Source of the DNA: a virus
Length of the DNA stretch: 52,792 nucleotides
Reading direction: 5' to 3' (one strand)
Virus record (IMG/VR): IMGVR_UViG_3300011116_000895
Span: 1 to 52,792 of that record
Positions 10,299 through 18,931 of the stretch are shown one piece after another. The translations under genes and the position numbers were made by a program. Numbering within the stretch: position 1 is the stretch's first letter; every line of letters begins with the position of its first letter. The notes under the pieces were generated by a model. That model searched no databases. It saw only the letters and a list, made by a program, of their open reading frames with translations, and was not told the origin of the DNA.

Positions 10299-12443
10299 TT
10301 AATCTCCCGAACATTTTCCACAAATACCATCATGAGCATTTTGTGCATCAAACACATAAATTTTAGATTTTTGTTTGTTAGAACCAGTAGTAAAACCTTT
10401 AATGTTTGACATAGAATCAGGAGATACTGCCTGTAATTGTACAATTTGACCACTATAATATCTTGAAGGATCGCAACTTCCTTTTTCTGATACTAAATAT
10501 TCACCAATAGGCATCATCGAAAAATGTTTTGGATATGAAGTTGTATCTTCTCTATCTTTATAACTCATAGTATTAGTAGGAACAGATATACCAGGTCCCA
10601 TAGTTAAAGTCTTATTCCCTTTTTCTTTGCTTGTAGGAATATAAGAATTTAAAAGTTCATTTAAATTATACGCATCGCTACCTTTAGCATGCTTTTTTGA
10701 GCTAATAAAAACAAAATGATAAGGTATATTTTTAGATTCTATAATTTCATAAGATGTATCTGATATTTTATCTACTTCTGATCGAGGCCATAATTCAATT
10801 TGTCTCCAATCATAACGATATACGCCTCCTGGAGGACCAGCAGTTACTTCCTCTGCACTAGTAAGAATGGCAAAAAAACTACCATTTGAACTAGAAGCAG
10901 AATCACAACAAATAACATTACGATAAACGTCCCATAATTTTTTTGCTGCTTTGGCTTCAGCATAAAATGTTCTAGCTTCAGTTAATGCCCATTTAATATC
11001 TTTATAAATTGTTCTGAGAAATGCTCCAGGTAATTCACAAAAATCATATTGTGCTTGCCAATATTCAGAATCAATTCTAGAAACTTCTTTGGATCCTGGA
11101 TGTTTATCAAACAAATCACGTTTATTATGAATATCGTATCCACCACTTGCTTCGGGTAATGCCATCTTATCACCTAAATAGCCATGCGGAGAACTAAAAT
11201 CGTAATAATTCCACCAAGGAAGGTCTTTTGCGTTATAGGCATTACTGTAAAATCCGTAATTTAAATCAGAAATTCTGACAGTTCCATAGTCCTGTTTTGT
11301 TTTGTATTTGTTTAAAATAAAATCAGTAAATGGAGAACATGGTGCAATTCTTTTCCATCCACCTTCAGCAGTATTGGTACCCGCAGCGTCTTTATAATTA
11401 TAAGTTACTTGTTCACGAAGAAGACTGTTTGTGCTGTCTACAAATCCACGATACGGATTTCCCCAATCAGGTTTTACTCTAATATATTCACTAAATGCAG
11501 CACCACCATCATACAATTTCAAAGGAGAAGTATCACTAATAACTTCCATCGCAACTATAGTATCTGAATAATTTTCACTTTGACCTCTATCTCCTGCTAA
11601 ATTATAATATCCTTTAAAATTATTCGGATCTGATAGCAGAGATTCAATGCATTTAAAATTCCATTTTTGAGTATCTTCCCAAAAGAAAAAATTAACAGCT
11701 TTAGGATTCTTTTTGTAGCAAGCATATTCACAAACATAATTCATTAATTGAGAAATACGTAAATTATTTCCTATTTTAAATAAAGGATAAAAGAAATTCT
11801 CGGTCTTTACCCAAATATCATTATGGGTATCATCAGCATTTAGAGGTTTTTGACCAGCAATACCTATTGTTGAATTATACTTTTCCATTAAATGCTGAAC
11901 AAACCCCTGCATCTTAGCTTCGTGTGTTTGGTATTCTGCTTGGTCAAAGCCTGGTGGTGTGGATAGTGTTCCTGACTCTGAACCAGAACCTTTTGAAATT
12001 TTTCCAATATAATTTGCATCAAACAAAGTATCAAAATTTTTATTAATAAACGAATCAGAAGAAAATCGTATGGTTACTTTGTTTACAGTGCCAATAGGAC
12101 CGTGTACTTGTTTGCTGGCAAGGTCTGATGCAACATTTACGTCCAATATTCTATATTCATGATTAGTATCAAACGCATTTAGTTTAAAATAAACACTATC
12201 TAAAGAACTAGTTAAATTTAATTGATCAACAATATATGAAGAATCAAAAAAGCTTATTGATCCAAATACAGCTTCCGAAAACATATCTTCTTTAATTGTT
12301 AGTTCGTCTAATAAAAAAGATTCATCACTTACACCAGTGCTATTATTTCTTGGAAATATCTGAAAATCTACACCAAAGCTATTACGAATACCTATACTAG
12401 TAATTGTTATATTTGGAGAATTAATTTCAGTATTTGATATCAT
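10299..12443 (-). CDS. gp27: Baseplate central hub protein, T4 gp27-like
   Basis: 714 residues, longer than T4 gp27 (391). The N-terminal half has LLDELTIKEDMFSEAVFGSI and IVDQLNLTSSLD, then FFYPLFKIGNNLRISQLMNY and a FFFWEDTQKWNFKCIESL stretch; these match the first and last tube-like domains of gp27-type hubs in marine T4-like phages. The C-terminal half (YDWRQIELWPRSEV...) is an extension ending in a Cys pair (CGKC). The ATG overlaps the upstream stop by 4 bases (ATGA). The hub caps the tail tube and holds the spike. Confidence 0.7.
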   Translation of the reverse strand: MISNTEINSPNITITSIGIRNSFGVDFQIFPRNNSTGVSDESFLLDELTIKEDMFSEAVFGSISFFDSSYIVDQLNLTSSLDSVYFKLNAFDTNHEYRILDVNVASDLASKQVHGPIGTVNKVTIRFSSDSFINKNFDTLFDANYIGKISKGSGSESGTLSTPPGFDQAEYQTHEAKMQGFVQHLMEKYNSTIGIAGQKPLNADDTHNDIWVKTENFFYPLFKIGNNLRISQLMNYVCEYACYKKNPKAVNFFFWEDTQKWNFKCIESLLSDPNNFKGYYNLAGDRGQSENYSDTIVAMEVISDTSPLKLYDGGAAFSEYIRVKPDWGNPYRGFVDSTNSLLREQVTYNYKDAAGTNTAEGGWKRIAPCSPFTDFILNKYKTKQDYGTVRISDLNYGFYSNAYNAKDLPWWNYYDFSSPHGYLGDKMALPEASGGYDIHNKRDLFDKHPGSKEVSRIDSEYWQAQYDFCELPGAFLRTIYKDIKWALTEARTFYAEAKAAKKLWDVYRNVICCDSASSSNGSFFAILTSAEEVTAGPPGGVYRYDWRQIELWPRSEVDKISDTSYEIIESKNIPYHFVFISSKKHAKGSDAYNLNELLNSYIPTSKEKGNKTLTMGPGISVPTNTMSYKDREDTTSYPKHFSMMPIGEYLVSEKGSCDPSRYYSGQIVQLQAVSPDSMSNIKGFTTGSNKQKSKIYVFDAQNAHDGICGKCSGD

Positions 12444-14242
12444 ATTAATTCACTTGTTTTTATATTTATAACATCATCCGTAAGTAAGGAATTACCTATC
12501 TGTTCTTTTAGTAACACAATTTGATCTTTGTTTAAATGATCAATTTGAGTTTTGTTGTATAGATCTATATCTAATAATTGTTTTCTTGGGGTTATAAATG
12601 ACTCATTAGTGTCTGGCGTTTGGTGATCCACCAAATAAATAGATTGCCAATTATTTCCTGCAACTGGATCTAAAATTAAACCTGCTTGGTCAACATAAAT
12701 GGTAGAATCTAAATATTTTCCAATAGTTAATAATTGATGCTGGATAGTTTTTATTTCTCCATATCTACCGTTAGTATTAAGTCTCCAAAAAGAAACAATA
12801 GTTCCTGAAGGATCGTCTAATAATATTGGCGTTGCTTGTGTGAATTGGTAAGCTTTTACAAAGATTCTTTTGTATACAGGATCTACCGAATCAACAACAC
12901 CAGTATATTTGTAATTTGTTCCTGAGCCCTTGAGTACTATATGATCGTTACCTGAAGATATCCGAGAAAAGGCACCTGTTAATCCTGTGGCACTTACTGT
13001 TTGTGTTATTCCTGTGCAACCACTATTTTTACTGTATGTGGTTATGCTGCCCCATACTTCCAAGCTTCCGTTAGTTTTTAACCCAGCAGAATGCCTAAAT
13101 CCCGCAGAAACAGAAGCATAACCAGAAGAAGGAATTGTGGTTTGACCATTAGTATTTAATCCCCAACCATAACCAGTACCATCATCAGTTACTGCTAATG
13201 CATGACCAAATCCAGCAGCAATAGCCGTAACCCCTGTTACGCCTGGAATAGATTTTTGATTATAGGTGTTACTACCCCAAACCGTAACACCTCTTGTATT
13301 TCCTAAAACACCAACACAAAATTCGTATCCACATGCTATATCATTTAGGGTAACGCCAGTAGGACCATTTAAACCAAAATCGACTACCGTACCATCAGAT
13401 TTAATAGCAACACCACCACTAACACCACGAGCAGTCCACGAAGTTTTCACTATTCCTGTCTGACCAGAATAGTTAGTATTGAACGCAGTACAGCCACCAA
13501 AACAGACTAATGATCCGTCTAAAACTGCTATAAGATTTTCTCCAGTAGCATCTATGAAAGAATATCTGCCGTCTTTAGATGAATACAAACGATCATTTTG
13601 AGTAAATTTAGCAGAACTTAAAGATGGAGTTTTGCCCCAAACATAGATGTATCCTTTAGAATCTAGACATGCTGTAAAGTAATCTCCAGCAGAAACCTGA
13701 ACTACGTCTTGTTGTTTATTAAAATTATCTGGTATTAGGCTTTGCCCGAATTGAGGACTACCGCAATCAGCAGAAGAAGTAACTCCACCAGCACCCAAGC
13801 ACTTAACGGAAAATGGTCCAGTTCCTGTTTCGTAAATGATTAAATCTCCGACACTAATGCCAGTTAGATCTACTCCCTGATACGCATCGATTTTACTAAT
13901 ATCTTGATAGGCAGTAACACCTGGAAGATAATTAGAGGTATTTGCAAACTGATAATACCAGCCATCATATTCCTTTTCAATCTGTGCCGTATAACTATCC
14001 TGTGATTGTGCCCATTCCCTTAATGGATTTTTAATGCCATTAGTTAAAAATAAAGACCAAAAGTAATCAGTTCGGTTAAACAATCTTGCTGACAATTGGT
14101 CTGGTCTTTCTCCAGGGATTGTGGTGCTTGTTGTTACATTATCTTGTTGGTCTACTGTAACATTGACGGATTTGAATATATTGGTTACTGTTTGTGTAAT
14201 TCCGTCAAAATTATATTGAATTTTAGGAAAATATTCAAACAT
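12440..14242 (-). CDS. gp53: Baseplate wedge gp53 with inserted RCC1-like beta-propeller
   Basis: 600 residues against about 196 in T4. Residues 1-85 match gp53: MFEYFPKIQYNF at the N-terminus, then GERPDQLSARLFNRTDYFW and NPLREWAQS. Residues about 440-600 resemble the gp53 tail (KRIFVKAYQF, FWRLNTNGRYGEI, DQIVLLKEQI). Between them, about 165-420, is a chain of RCC1-type blades with repeated VSAGDYF, IYVWGKTP, IAAGFGHALAV, GYGWGLNTNGQ, VSAGFRHSAGL and LEVWGSI motifs (the AG-x-x-H-(S/A) and WG hallmarks). The propeller is therefore inserted inside a wedge protein, probably projecting from the baseplate rim. See findings. Confidence 0.8.
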   Translation of the reverse strand: MFEYFPKIQYNFDGITQTVTNIFKSVNVTVDQQDNVTTSTTIPGERPDQLSARLFNRTDYFWSLFLTNGIKNPLREWAQSQDSYTAQIEKEYDGWYYQFANTSNYLPGVTAYQDISKIDAYQGVDLTGISVGDLIIYETGTGPFSVKCLGAGGVTSSADCGSPQFGQSLIPDNFNKQQDVVQVSAGDYFTACLDSKGYIYVWGKTPSLSSAKFTQNDRLYSSKDGRYSFIDATGENLIAVLDGSLVCFGGCTAFNTNYSGQTGIVKTSWTARGVSGGVAIKSDGTVVDFGLNGPTGVTLNDIACGYEFCVGVLGNTRGVTVWGSNTYNQKSIPGVTGVTAIAAGFGHALAVTDDGTGYGWGLNTNGQTTIPSSGYASVSAGFRHSAGLKTNGSLEVWGSITTYSKNSGCTGITQTVSATGLTGAFSRISSGNDHIVLKGSGTNYKYTGVVDSVDPVYKRIFVKAYQFTQATPILLDDPSGTIVSFWRLNTNGRYGEIKTIQHQLLTIGKYLDSTIYVDQAGLILDPVAGNNWQSIYLVDHQTPDTNESFITPRKQLLDIDLYNKTQIDHLNKDQIVLLKEQIGNSLLTDDVINIKTSELI

Positions 14243-14248
14243 TTAAGG

Positions 14249-15022
14249 TCAAGCCAACCTTTCTGAACGACTTATAATGTTCAATGATCCGTCTCCCTTT
14301 TGAAGAGCTGGTTCCAGTTCAATAAACGATAATTTAATGTTAAGTGCTACTGGTTTAAAATCTGATCCGATAAATGGAGTATTTAAAATTGGTGATCTAT
14401 TAATATCCACAGTTCGCAAAACACAAGGTAGAGGCTGACCATCCCAGGCAGTTTGAATTTCGTCTCCTGGATCGGCACGTATGTCGGTAACTATACTTTT
14501 AAAATACCACAAAGGCGGATGTCGCATGGTTAAATAATTGTCTAGTGCTACAGGAAACACATTAGTCTGAAAACATAAAGCTATTTTATTAGCTTGAAAC
14601 GATTCTTCTTCGCTTTTTGAAATTAGATTGATATTAAATGTATGAGTTCTTCTAGCTCCTGGACTAAGAATAGATTCAAAGTGATCAAATCGCAAAACTC
14701 CACCACCACTAAAAAAACTATTGGCTAATTCTGCTGTTGCAGCAATCTGTTCGCCTATTAGATTACCAAGAATTCCTTTTTCTATTGCCCTAACGTTTAA
14801 ACTTCCGCCTGCTTGATAATTTTGAGAATTTAAAGTATTATGCTGTTGTGGATAAGGAATTGTCAGAGTTACGTATGCTCTACTTGTAACACTATCTCTA
14901 GTTCGGTTTCCAGCAAATGTACTATAATCGGCACAATAAAACTTCATCCAAACAGGAATGTCTTGATGAAAATTCCTATTATTATTAGGGGTATTTGGTG
15001 GAAATGTAAATTCTACTGGCAT
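14249..15022 (-). CDS. Baseplate-tail tube cap protein, gp48/gp54-like
   Basis: 257 residues. It contains SGGGVLRFDHFESILSPGARRTHTFNINLISKSEEE in outline: a GGG-x-x-R-(F/Y) turn and a THTF-x-x-x-L-x-x-(K/R)-x-x-E-E segment. It later has MRHPPLWYFKSI, PCVLRTVDINRSP and LNIKLSFIELEP. This order is characteristic of the tube-initiator proteins gp48/gp54, which cap the baseplate hub and nucleate the tube. It is the promoter-proximal gene of the leftward baseplate operon and diverges from gp4 with only 24 bases between start codons. Confidence 0.7.
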   Translation of the reverse strand: MPVEFTFPPNTPNNNRNFHQDIPVWMKFYCADYSTFAGNRTRDSVTSRAYVTLTIPYPQQHNTLNSQNYQAGGSLNVRAIEKGILGNLIGEQIAATAELANSFFSGGGVLRFDHFESILSPGARRTHTFNINLISKSEEESFQANKIALCFQTNVFPVALDNYLTMRHPPLWYFKSIVTDIRADPGDEIQTAWDGQPLPCVLRTVDINRSPILNTPFIGSDFKPVALNIKLSFIELEPALQKGDGSLNIISRSERLA

Positions 15023-15046
15023 TTGTATAGATATATAGTTGGGATT

Positions 15047-15478
15047 ATGGCATACAAAACCAAATATAAACCAGAATTTGTGTCTAAATATGTAGGCAAT
15101 GCCGACAACATTGTTTGTCGATCTAACTGGGAACGCAAGTTTTGTAAGTATTTAGACCAAAATGAAAATATTATTCGCTGGTGTAGCGAAGAATTGAAGA
15201 TTCCTTACCTATCTACTATAGATAAACAATTACACCAATACTACCCAGATTTTTTATTTGAGGCAGTTAAAGACGGAATCATAGAAACTTACGTAGTAGA
15301 AATCAAACCAAAAAAACAAACAGTGAAACCAACACCAAAAAAGAACAAAAGAGCACATCTGAATGAATGTATTACCTACGAAACTAATACATGCAAATGG
15401 AAGGCTGCAGAAATATATTGCAAAGAACGAGGCTGGGTCTTTAAGATTTTAACAGAAGATAACTTATTCCGAGCATAA
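15047..15478 (+). CDS. gp4: Head completion nuclease-like protein gp4
   Basis: 143 residues from the ATG at 15047. An upstream in-frame ATG lies inside the divergent gene and is rejected. Features are VCRSNWERKFCKYLDQN, IIRWCSEELKIPY, YYPDFLF and YVVEIKPKKQT, ending WKAAEIYCKERGWVFKILTE. This is the T4 gp4 pattern (about 150 residues). The PDF...E-x-K residues match a PD-(D/E)XK/TnsA-like nuclease core. In T4, gp4 finishes the filled head so that a tail can join. Stop and next ATG are one base apart. Confidence 0.88.
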   Translation: MAYKTKYKPEFVSKYVGNADNIVCRSNWERKFCKYLDQNENIIRWCSEELKIPYLSTIDKQLHQYYPDFLFEAVKDGIIETYVVEIKPKKQTVKPTPKKNKRAHLNECITYETNTCKWKAAEIYCKERGWVFKILTEDNLFRA

Positions 15479-15479
15479 C

Positions 15480-16061
15480 ATGCCAAACAATCCTCAAAGT
15501 CCACAAAAATCAGATATTACTACACTAATTACTGCATTTTCAACTGCATCTGGATTTCAAAAATCTAATCGTTTTCGTATCGATATATTACCTCCTACTA
15601 GTATTCCTGGAGGATCAAAGATTGCTCCCACAGCATTTACGGTATTTGCTTCAAATATACAGACTCCTTCACAATCTATCATATTTTACGAAGACACAAT
15701 GTCTCCTTCTGGTCCACCAATCAGCATACCAATTCGACGAAACTATGATGATCGATATATCATAGAATTCATAGTAGATAAAAAATGGAATATTAGATCT
15801 TTTTTTGATTCTTGGATTAATGCTTTGTTTCTTAACACAGGTAATACAAATAAAAATTCTACCAGAGTGCAATATTTCACTGATATTGTAGGAACACTTG
15901 AAATAGAAGCACTAGATCAAAATGATAATGTAGTTAAAACTATTACACTATACGATGCCTATCCAAAGCAAATTATTCCTACTCAATTCAGTAATGATAC
16001 ACCAAACCAATATCTAACTCTTATTGTTGATATGATGTATAGATATTATACAATTACTTAA
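15480..16061 (+). CDS. Tail tube-like protein (gp19/gp54 fold)
   Basis: 193 residues. FRIDILPP, NIQTPSQSIIF, IIEFIVDKKWNIRSFFDSW, YFTDIVGTLEIEALD and LYDAYPKQIIPTQF follow the order of the gp19-like tube domain, including the strongly conserved YDAYPK turn. The start codon follows the gp4 stop directly. Sitting beside gp4 and gp26 rather than beside a sheath gene, it is more likely a tube-initiator paralogue (gp54-type) than the major tube subunit, but the sequence alone does not settle which. Confidence 0.7.
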   Translation: MPNNPQSPQKSDITTLITAFSTASGFQKSNRFRIDILPPTSIPGGSKIAPTAFTVFASNIQTPSQSIIFYEDTMSPSGPPISIPIRRNYDDRYIIEFIVDKKWNIRSFFDSWINALFLNTGNTNKNSTRVQYFTDIVGTLEIEALDQNDNVVKTITLYDAYPKQIIPTQFSNDTPNQYLTLIVDMMYRYYTIT

Positions 16062-16071
16062 GGTTTATACT

Positions 16072-16965
16072 ATGGCTCTAAAAGATCTAATAACTTCATC
16101 ATTTCCTCAATATTGCGAAACCCTGGTGTCTGGCAAATCTGTGTGTTTCAGACCTATGATTGTTTTGGAAGAAAAGTCTCTTTTACTGGTAAAAGACTCT
16201 GACGACAAGACTGGTGTTCTTAAAACTTTAATGAATATTATTAATTCTTGCTTTGACGGGTTTGTTGCCAAAGAATCAAGTATTGCTGATTTTGAACATG
16301 CCTTCTTGCTACTAAGAGCCAAATCATTAGGAGAAATTGAATCTTTTAGCATTAAATGCCCAGATACAGGGGAAGATGCTATATTGAAGATCAATATTCT
16401 GAATGATATAAAAATAAATAAGCCTAAAAGTAGCCCAAAAATAAAAATTAATAATAATCTATTATTGATTATGTCTCCCCCAACAATTAAAACCCTGATA
16501 AAGTATCCAGACTATAATACAAATTCTGATAAAATTTATTCCTATGTTGCTTCTTGTCTGAAGCAAATTCAAACACAAAAAGAAGTAATCAATTGCGAAG
16601 ACAAGCCAGAGAAGGAAATTGTAGAGTTTATACAAAATCTAACACCACAGCAATTTAATATGATCATTGAATACTTTGATTCTTTGCCGTCTATTCAAGT
16701 ATCTTCAGATTACAAGACTTCTGACGGTGTAACCAGACAAATAAAGATAAAGGGTCTGTTTAATTTTATAAATTTTTTTTTTGATCACTTGACGCTAGAT
16801 TTATACTATCGCCAAAACTTCCAAATGAAGTATCATCATCATTACAGCCTAGATGAGATAGAAACCATGATTCCTTGGGAACGAACTGTTTACTTGGAAC
16901 AAATCAGAAATCACTTAAAAGAAGAAACCAACAGACTAAATAATACCACAGAAATGAGCTTCTAA
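16072..16965 (+). CDS. gp26: Baseplate hub assembly protein gp26-like
   Basis: 297 residues (T4 gp26 is 208). RPMIVLEEKSLLLVKDS, INSCFDG, FEHAFLLLRAKSLGEIE and FSIKCPDTGED match the gp26/T4-baseplate family core (a long amphipathic domain ending in a small beta hairpin). The C-terminal 60 residues, with YHHHYSLDEIETMIPWERTVY, look like the small gp51-type partner fused on. In T4, genes 26 and 51 are adjacent hub-assembly genes, so a fusion is plausible. Its TAA shares a base with the next ATG. Confidence 0.72.
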   Translation: MALKDLITSSFPQYCETLVSGKSVCFRPMIVLEEKSLLLVKDSDDKTGVLKTLMNIINSCFDGFVAKESSIADFEHAFLLLRAKSLGEIESFSIKCPDTGEDAILKINILNDIKINKPKSSPKIKINNNLLLIMSPPTIKTLIKYPDYNTNSDKIYSYVASCLKQIQTQKEVINCEDKPEKEIVEFIQNLTPQQFNMIIEYFDSLPSIQVSSDYKTSDGVTRQIKIKGLFNFINFFFDHLTLDLYYRQNFQMKYHHHYSLDEIETMIPWERTVYLEQIRNHLKEETNRLNNTTEMSF

Positions 16966-17663
16966 TGATAAATCCACAAAAAGAAGAAAAAGAAAAACTT
17001 GAAACAAGTGATACCTATTTTATGTCTGTAAGACTTCCAGAAATGAAGAAATTTGACCAACAAGAATTAGATTTAGAACCAAGTAAAGTTGAAAAATCTG
17101 ATAAAGAACAAAATTTAAATACGCAAAAAAGCCAACCTTTAAATCTAGATCCGCAGCAAAAAAGCCAACCTAAAACTAACAATGCTCATTTTACACCCAC
17201 ACAACTTCCTGAAATGAAAAAATTTCATGAAAAAGAATTAGATTTAGATCAAAATAAATTGGAAAAATCTAATAAAGAAAGAGAACGAGATTTATTACGA
17301 AGAAGGTATGGTCGTCCTAAGCAGGATCAAGATCTAGCTCCTAAACGACAAAATCCTGCACCAAGACAGAGAGAAGTATCGTTTACGGAAGCATTAGCGC
17401 AAGCTAAATCTGCAGCATTTAATCGTAGTAGTATTGGTGATATAGAATCAAAAACTGCAAAAGTTATGAGTATGATTGCTGGTGCCAACAACCTAAAAGA
17501 CGCAAGAGATCTAAGCCAAAATCAAGGTCAGGGTCAAGTGAATGCTTCTTCTGCTAATGTTACTAATAACAATCAAAGCGTAACTAGTATTAGTACAGAT
17601 TTTCTTAGTGGATTACGTCGTGATTACCAACAAATGCCTAGTTGGAGAGCAAATATAGCATAA
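16965..17663 (+). CDS. Unknown hub/tail-associated protein with internal repeat
   Basis: 232 residues, very polar. Two copies of a unit, LPEMKKFDQQELDLE near residue 25 and LPEMKKFHEKELDLD near residue 83, each followed by Lys/Gln-rich linker. Then come a basic segment (RERDLLRRRYGRP), an Ala-rich helix and an Asn/Gln-rich tract, and the C-terminus is DYQQMPSWRANIA. I recognise no domain. It is translationally coupled to the gp26-like gene (TAATG) and is last before a terminator, so a baseplate-assembly role is likely but not shown. Confidence 0.6.
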   Translation: MINPQKEEKEKLETSDTYFMSVRLPEMKKFDQQELDLEPSKVEKSDKEQNLNTQKSQPLNLDPQQKSQPKTNNAHFTPTQLPEMKKFHEKELDLDQNKLEKSNKERERDLLRRRYGRPKQDQDLAPKRQNPAPRQREVSFTEALAQAKSAAFNRSSIGDIESKTAKVMSMIAGANNLKDARDLSQNQGQGQVNASSANVTNNNQSVTSISTDFLSGLRRDYQQMPSWRANIA

Positions 17664-17667
17664 TAAA

Positions 17668-17689
17668 AAACCCCCATTGCTGGGGGTTT
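17668..17689. terminator. Bidirectional intrinsic terminator
   Basis: A perfect 9-bp stem (AAACCCCCA / TGGGGGTTT) closes a TTGC loop. It is followed by CTTTT on the plus strand and by TTTTTT on the minus strand. It lies between two converging genes and can end both transcripts. Confidence 0.92.
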
Positions 17690-17715
17690 CTTTTAACTCA
17701 GACAACTCTGAATTA

Positions 17716-18591
17716 TTACTCATCACCAAGTGACTTAAGATACGTATCAACATCAACGTCTTCGGTTTCCTGCTTGGGGGCAGAACGACGAGATGATGTT
17801 GTTTGACGAGCCTTTGTGTCTGACTCAAATGTATCCTCTTCACCTGCTTCACTACGAAGATTGCCGCCAAGGGCATCCACAAGCTTCACCTTGAGTTCTG
17901 CGTATGACTTGAATTCCTTTGGATCAACAAAGGGCTTCAGTGGATACTGACTGTTCCACAAAGCTTCAATCTTGGCATCATCACCGTCAAACACAGCAGA
18001 TGCTGCGCTGAACTCACTCTTGTCGTAATTAACATAACCCTCAACCTTACGAACCTTCAACTTGAAATTAGCACCCTTCCAAAAGTCAAACGGATTGACT
18101 GTTGATTCGTCTGCAAATTCAGGATTCATTTGTTCTTGAATCTTGTCAAAGATCTTCTTTCCGTACTTAAACAAGAAAACCTTGCCCTTGTTTTGTGGAC
18201 TTGCTGGATCTTCCACGATTAAAATATTAGAAGTGTACGAAAGCTTACGCTTACGATCACGAGCAATATTCTTATCGCTTTCAGTACCCGAAGCCCAAAG
18301 TTCACTGTTGCCTTCACATACTGGACACTTTTGACCAAGCGTTGTTGGACAATTATGAATAAACCAGCCACCTTTACCACGGAATGCATGTTGATAAGTC
18401 TTAACCCATGGAATGTCCTCGCCTTGTACTGCTGGCAAGAACCGAATTACGGCATATCCGTTACTGGCTGCATCCAGTACTGGTCGCCACATACGATCAT
18501 CCTTGTAATCGTTAGTTTTATTTTGCTTCTCCAACTCAGATTGGAGTTTGCTGAAATCCGACGAATTCTTCTTCAAATCTTTAAATGACAT
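17716..18591 (-). CDS. gp32: Single-strand DNA-binding protein gp32
   Basis: 291 residues from the ATG at 18591, chosen because AAGGAG lies 8-9 bases upstream. An in-frame ATG 51 bases further up would fall over the promoter. T4 gp32 is 301 residues with the same plan: a basic N-terminus for cooperative binding (MSFKDLKKNSSDF), an OB-fold core with a zinc site (His79, Cys81, Cys89, Cys92 in FIHNCPTTLGQKCPVCEG) and an acidic tail (DVDVDTYLKSLGDE) that contacts replication partners. It coats single-stranded DNA in replication, recombination and repair. Confidence 0.95.
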   Translation of the reverse strand: MSFKDLKKNSSDFSKLQSELEKQNKTNDYKDDRMWRPVLDAASNGYAVIRFLPAVQGEDIPWVKTYQHAFRGKGGWFIHNCPTTLGQKCPVCEGNSELWASGTESDKNIARDRKRKLSYTSNILIVEDPASPQNKGKVFLFKYGKKIFDKIQEQMNPEFADESTVNPFDFWKGANFKLKVRKVEGYVNYDKSEFSAASAVFDGDDAKIEALWNSQYPLKPFVDPKEFKSYAELKVKLVDALGGNLRSEAGEEDTFESDTKARQTTSSRRSAPKQETEDVDVDTYLKSLGDE

Positions 18592-18614
18592 GTAGTATCT
18601 CCTTTTGTAAGAAT

Positions 18615-18642
18615 AGTATACAGGCAAAAACAAGGTTGTCAA
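18615..18642 (-). promoter_or_regulatory. Promoter of gp32 (sigma70-type)
   Basis: On the minus strand, TTGACA (18642-18637), a 16-bp spacer and TATACT (18620-18615) lie upstream of the gp32 ribosome-binding site. The promoter begins two bases beyond the end of the gp33-like gene, so gp32 can be transcribed independently of it. Confidence 0.8.
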
Positions 18643-18643
18643 G

Positions 18644-18901
18644 TCAAAATAATAATTTTGTTGTTTTTTGTAGAAAATTCAAATTTTCGCCTTCTTGTTG
18701 GATTTTCTCCACAATAGGCTTAGATAAAAATTTAGCTACGCTTTCGACAGGCAGATCTTTGGACTCACATACACTGATGACGGCATCTATATATGTTGAA
18801 TTCCATTGTTCTACGTACTTCTCAACCTGACGACAAAAATCATTTTGGGTTTCATTATCAAAAAATAGGACCATAGTACACATATATATAACAGCTTTCA
18901 T
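18644..18901 (-). CDS. gp33: Late transcription co-activator gp33-like
   Basis: Up to 85 residues. The C-terminal 55 residues, TYIDAVISVCESKDLPVESV then LSKPIVEKIQQEGENLNFL, follow the gp33 family pattern (TYIDAV-x-x-(Y/C)-x-x-x-x-(D/L)-x-x-E-x-(V/I)...L-F-L), and the neighbourhood next to gp32 is the T4 order. gp33 links the sliding clamp to host RNA polymerase at TATAAATA late promoters. There is no clear Shine-Dalgarno before any candidate ATG (18901, 18883 or 18874), so the exact start is uncertain. Confidence 0.75.
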   Translation of the reverse strand: MKAVIYMCTMVLFFDNETQNDFCRQVEKYVEQWNSTYIDAVISVCESKDLPVESVAKFLSKPIVEKIQQEGENLNFLQKTTKLLF

Positions 18902-18931
18902 GAATAATACAAATAATACTTGGAGAAATAA

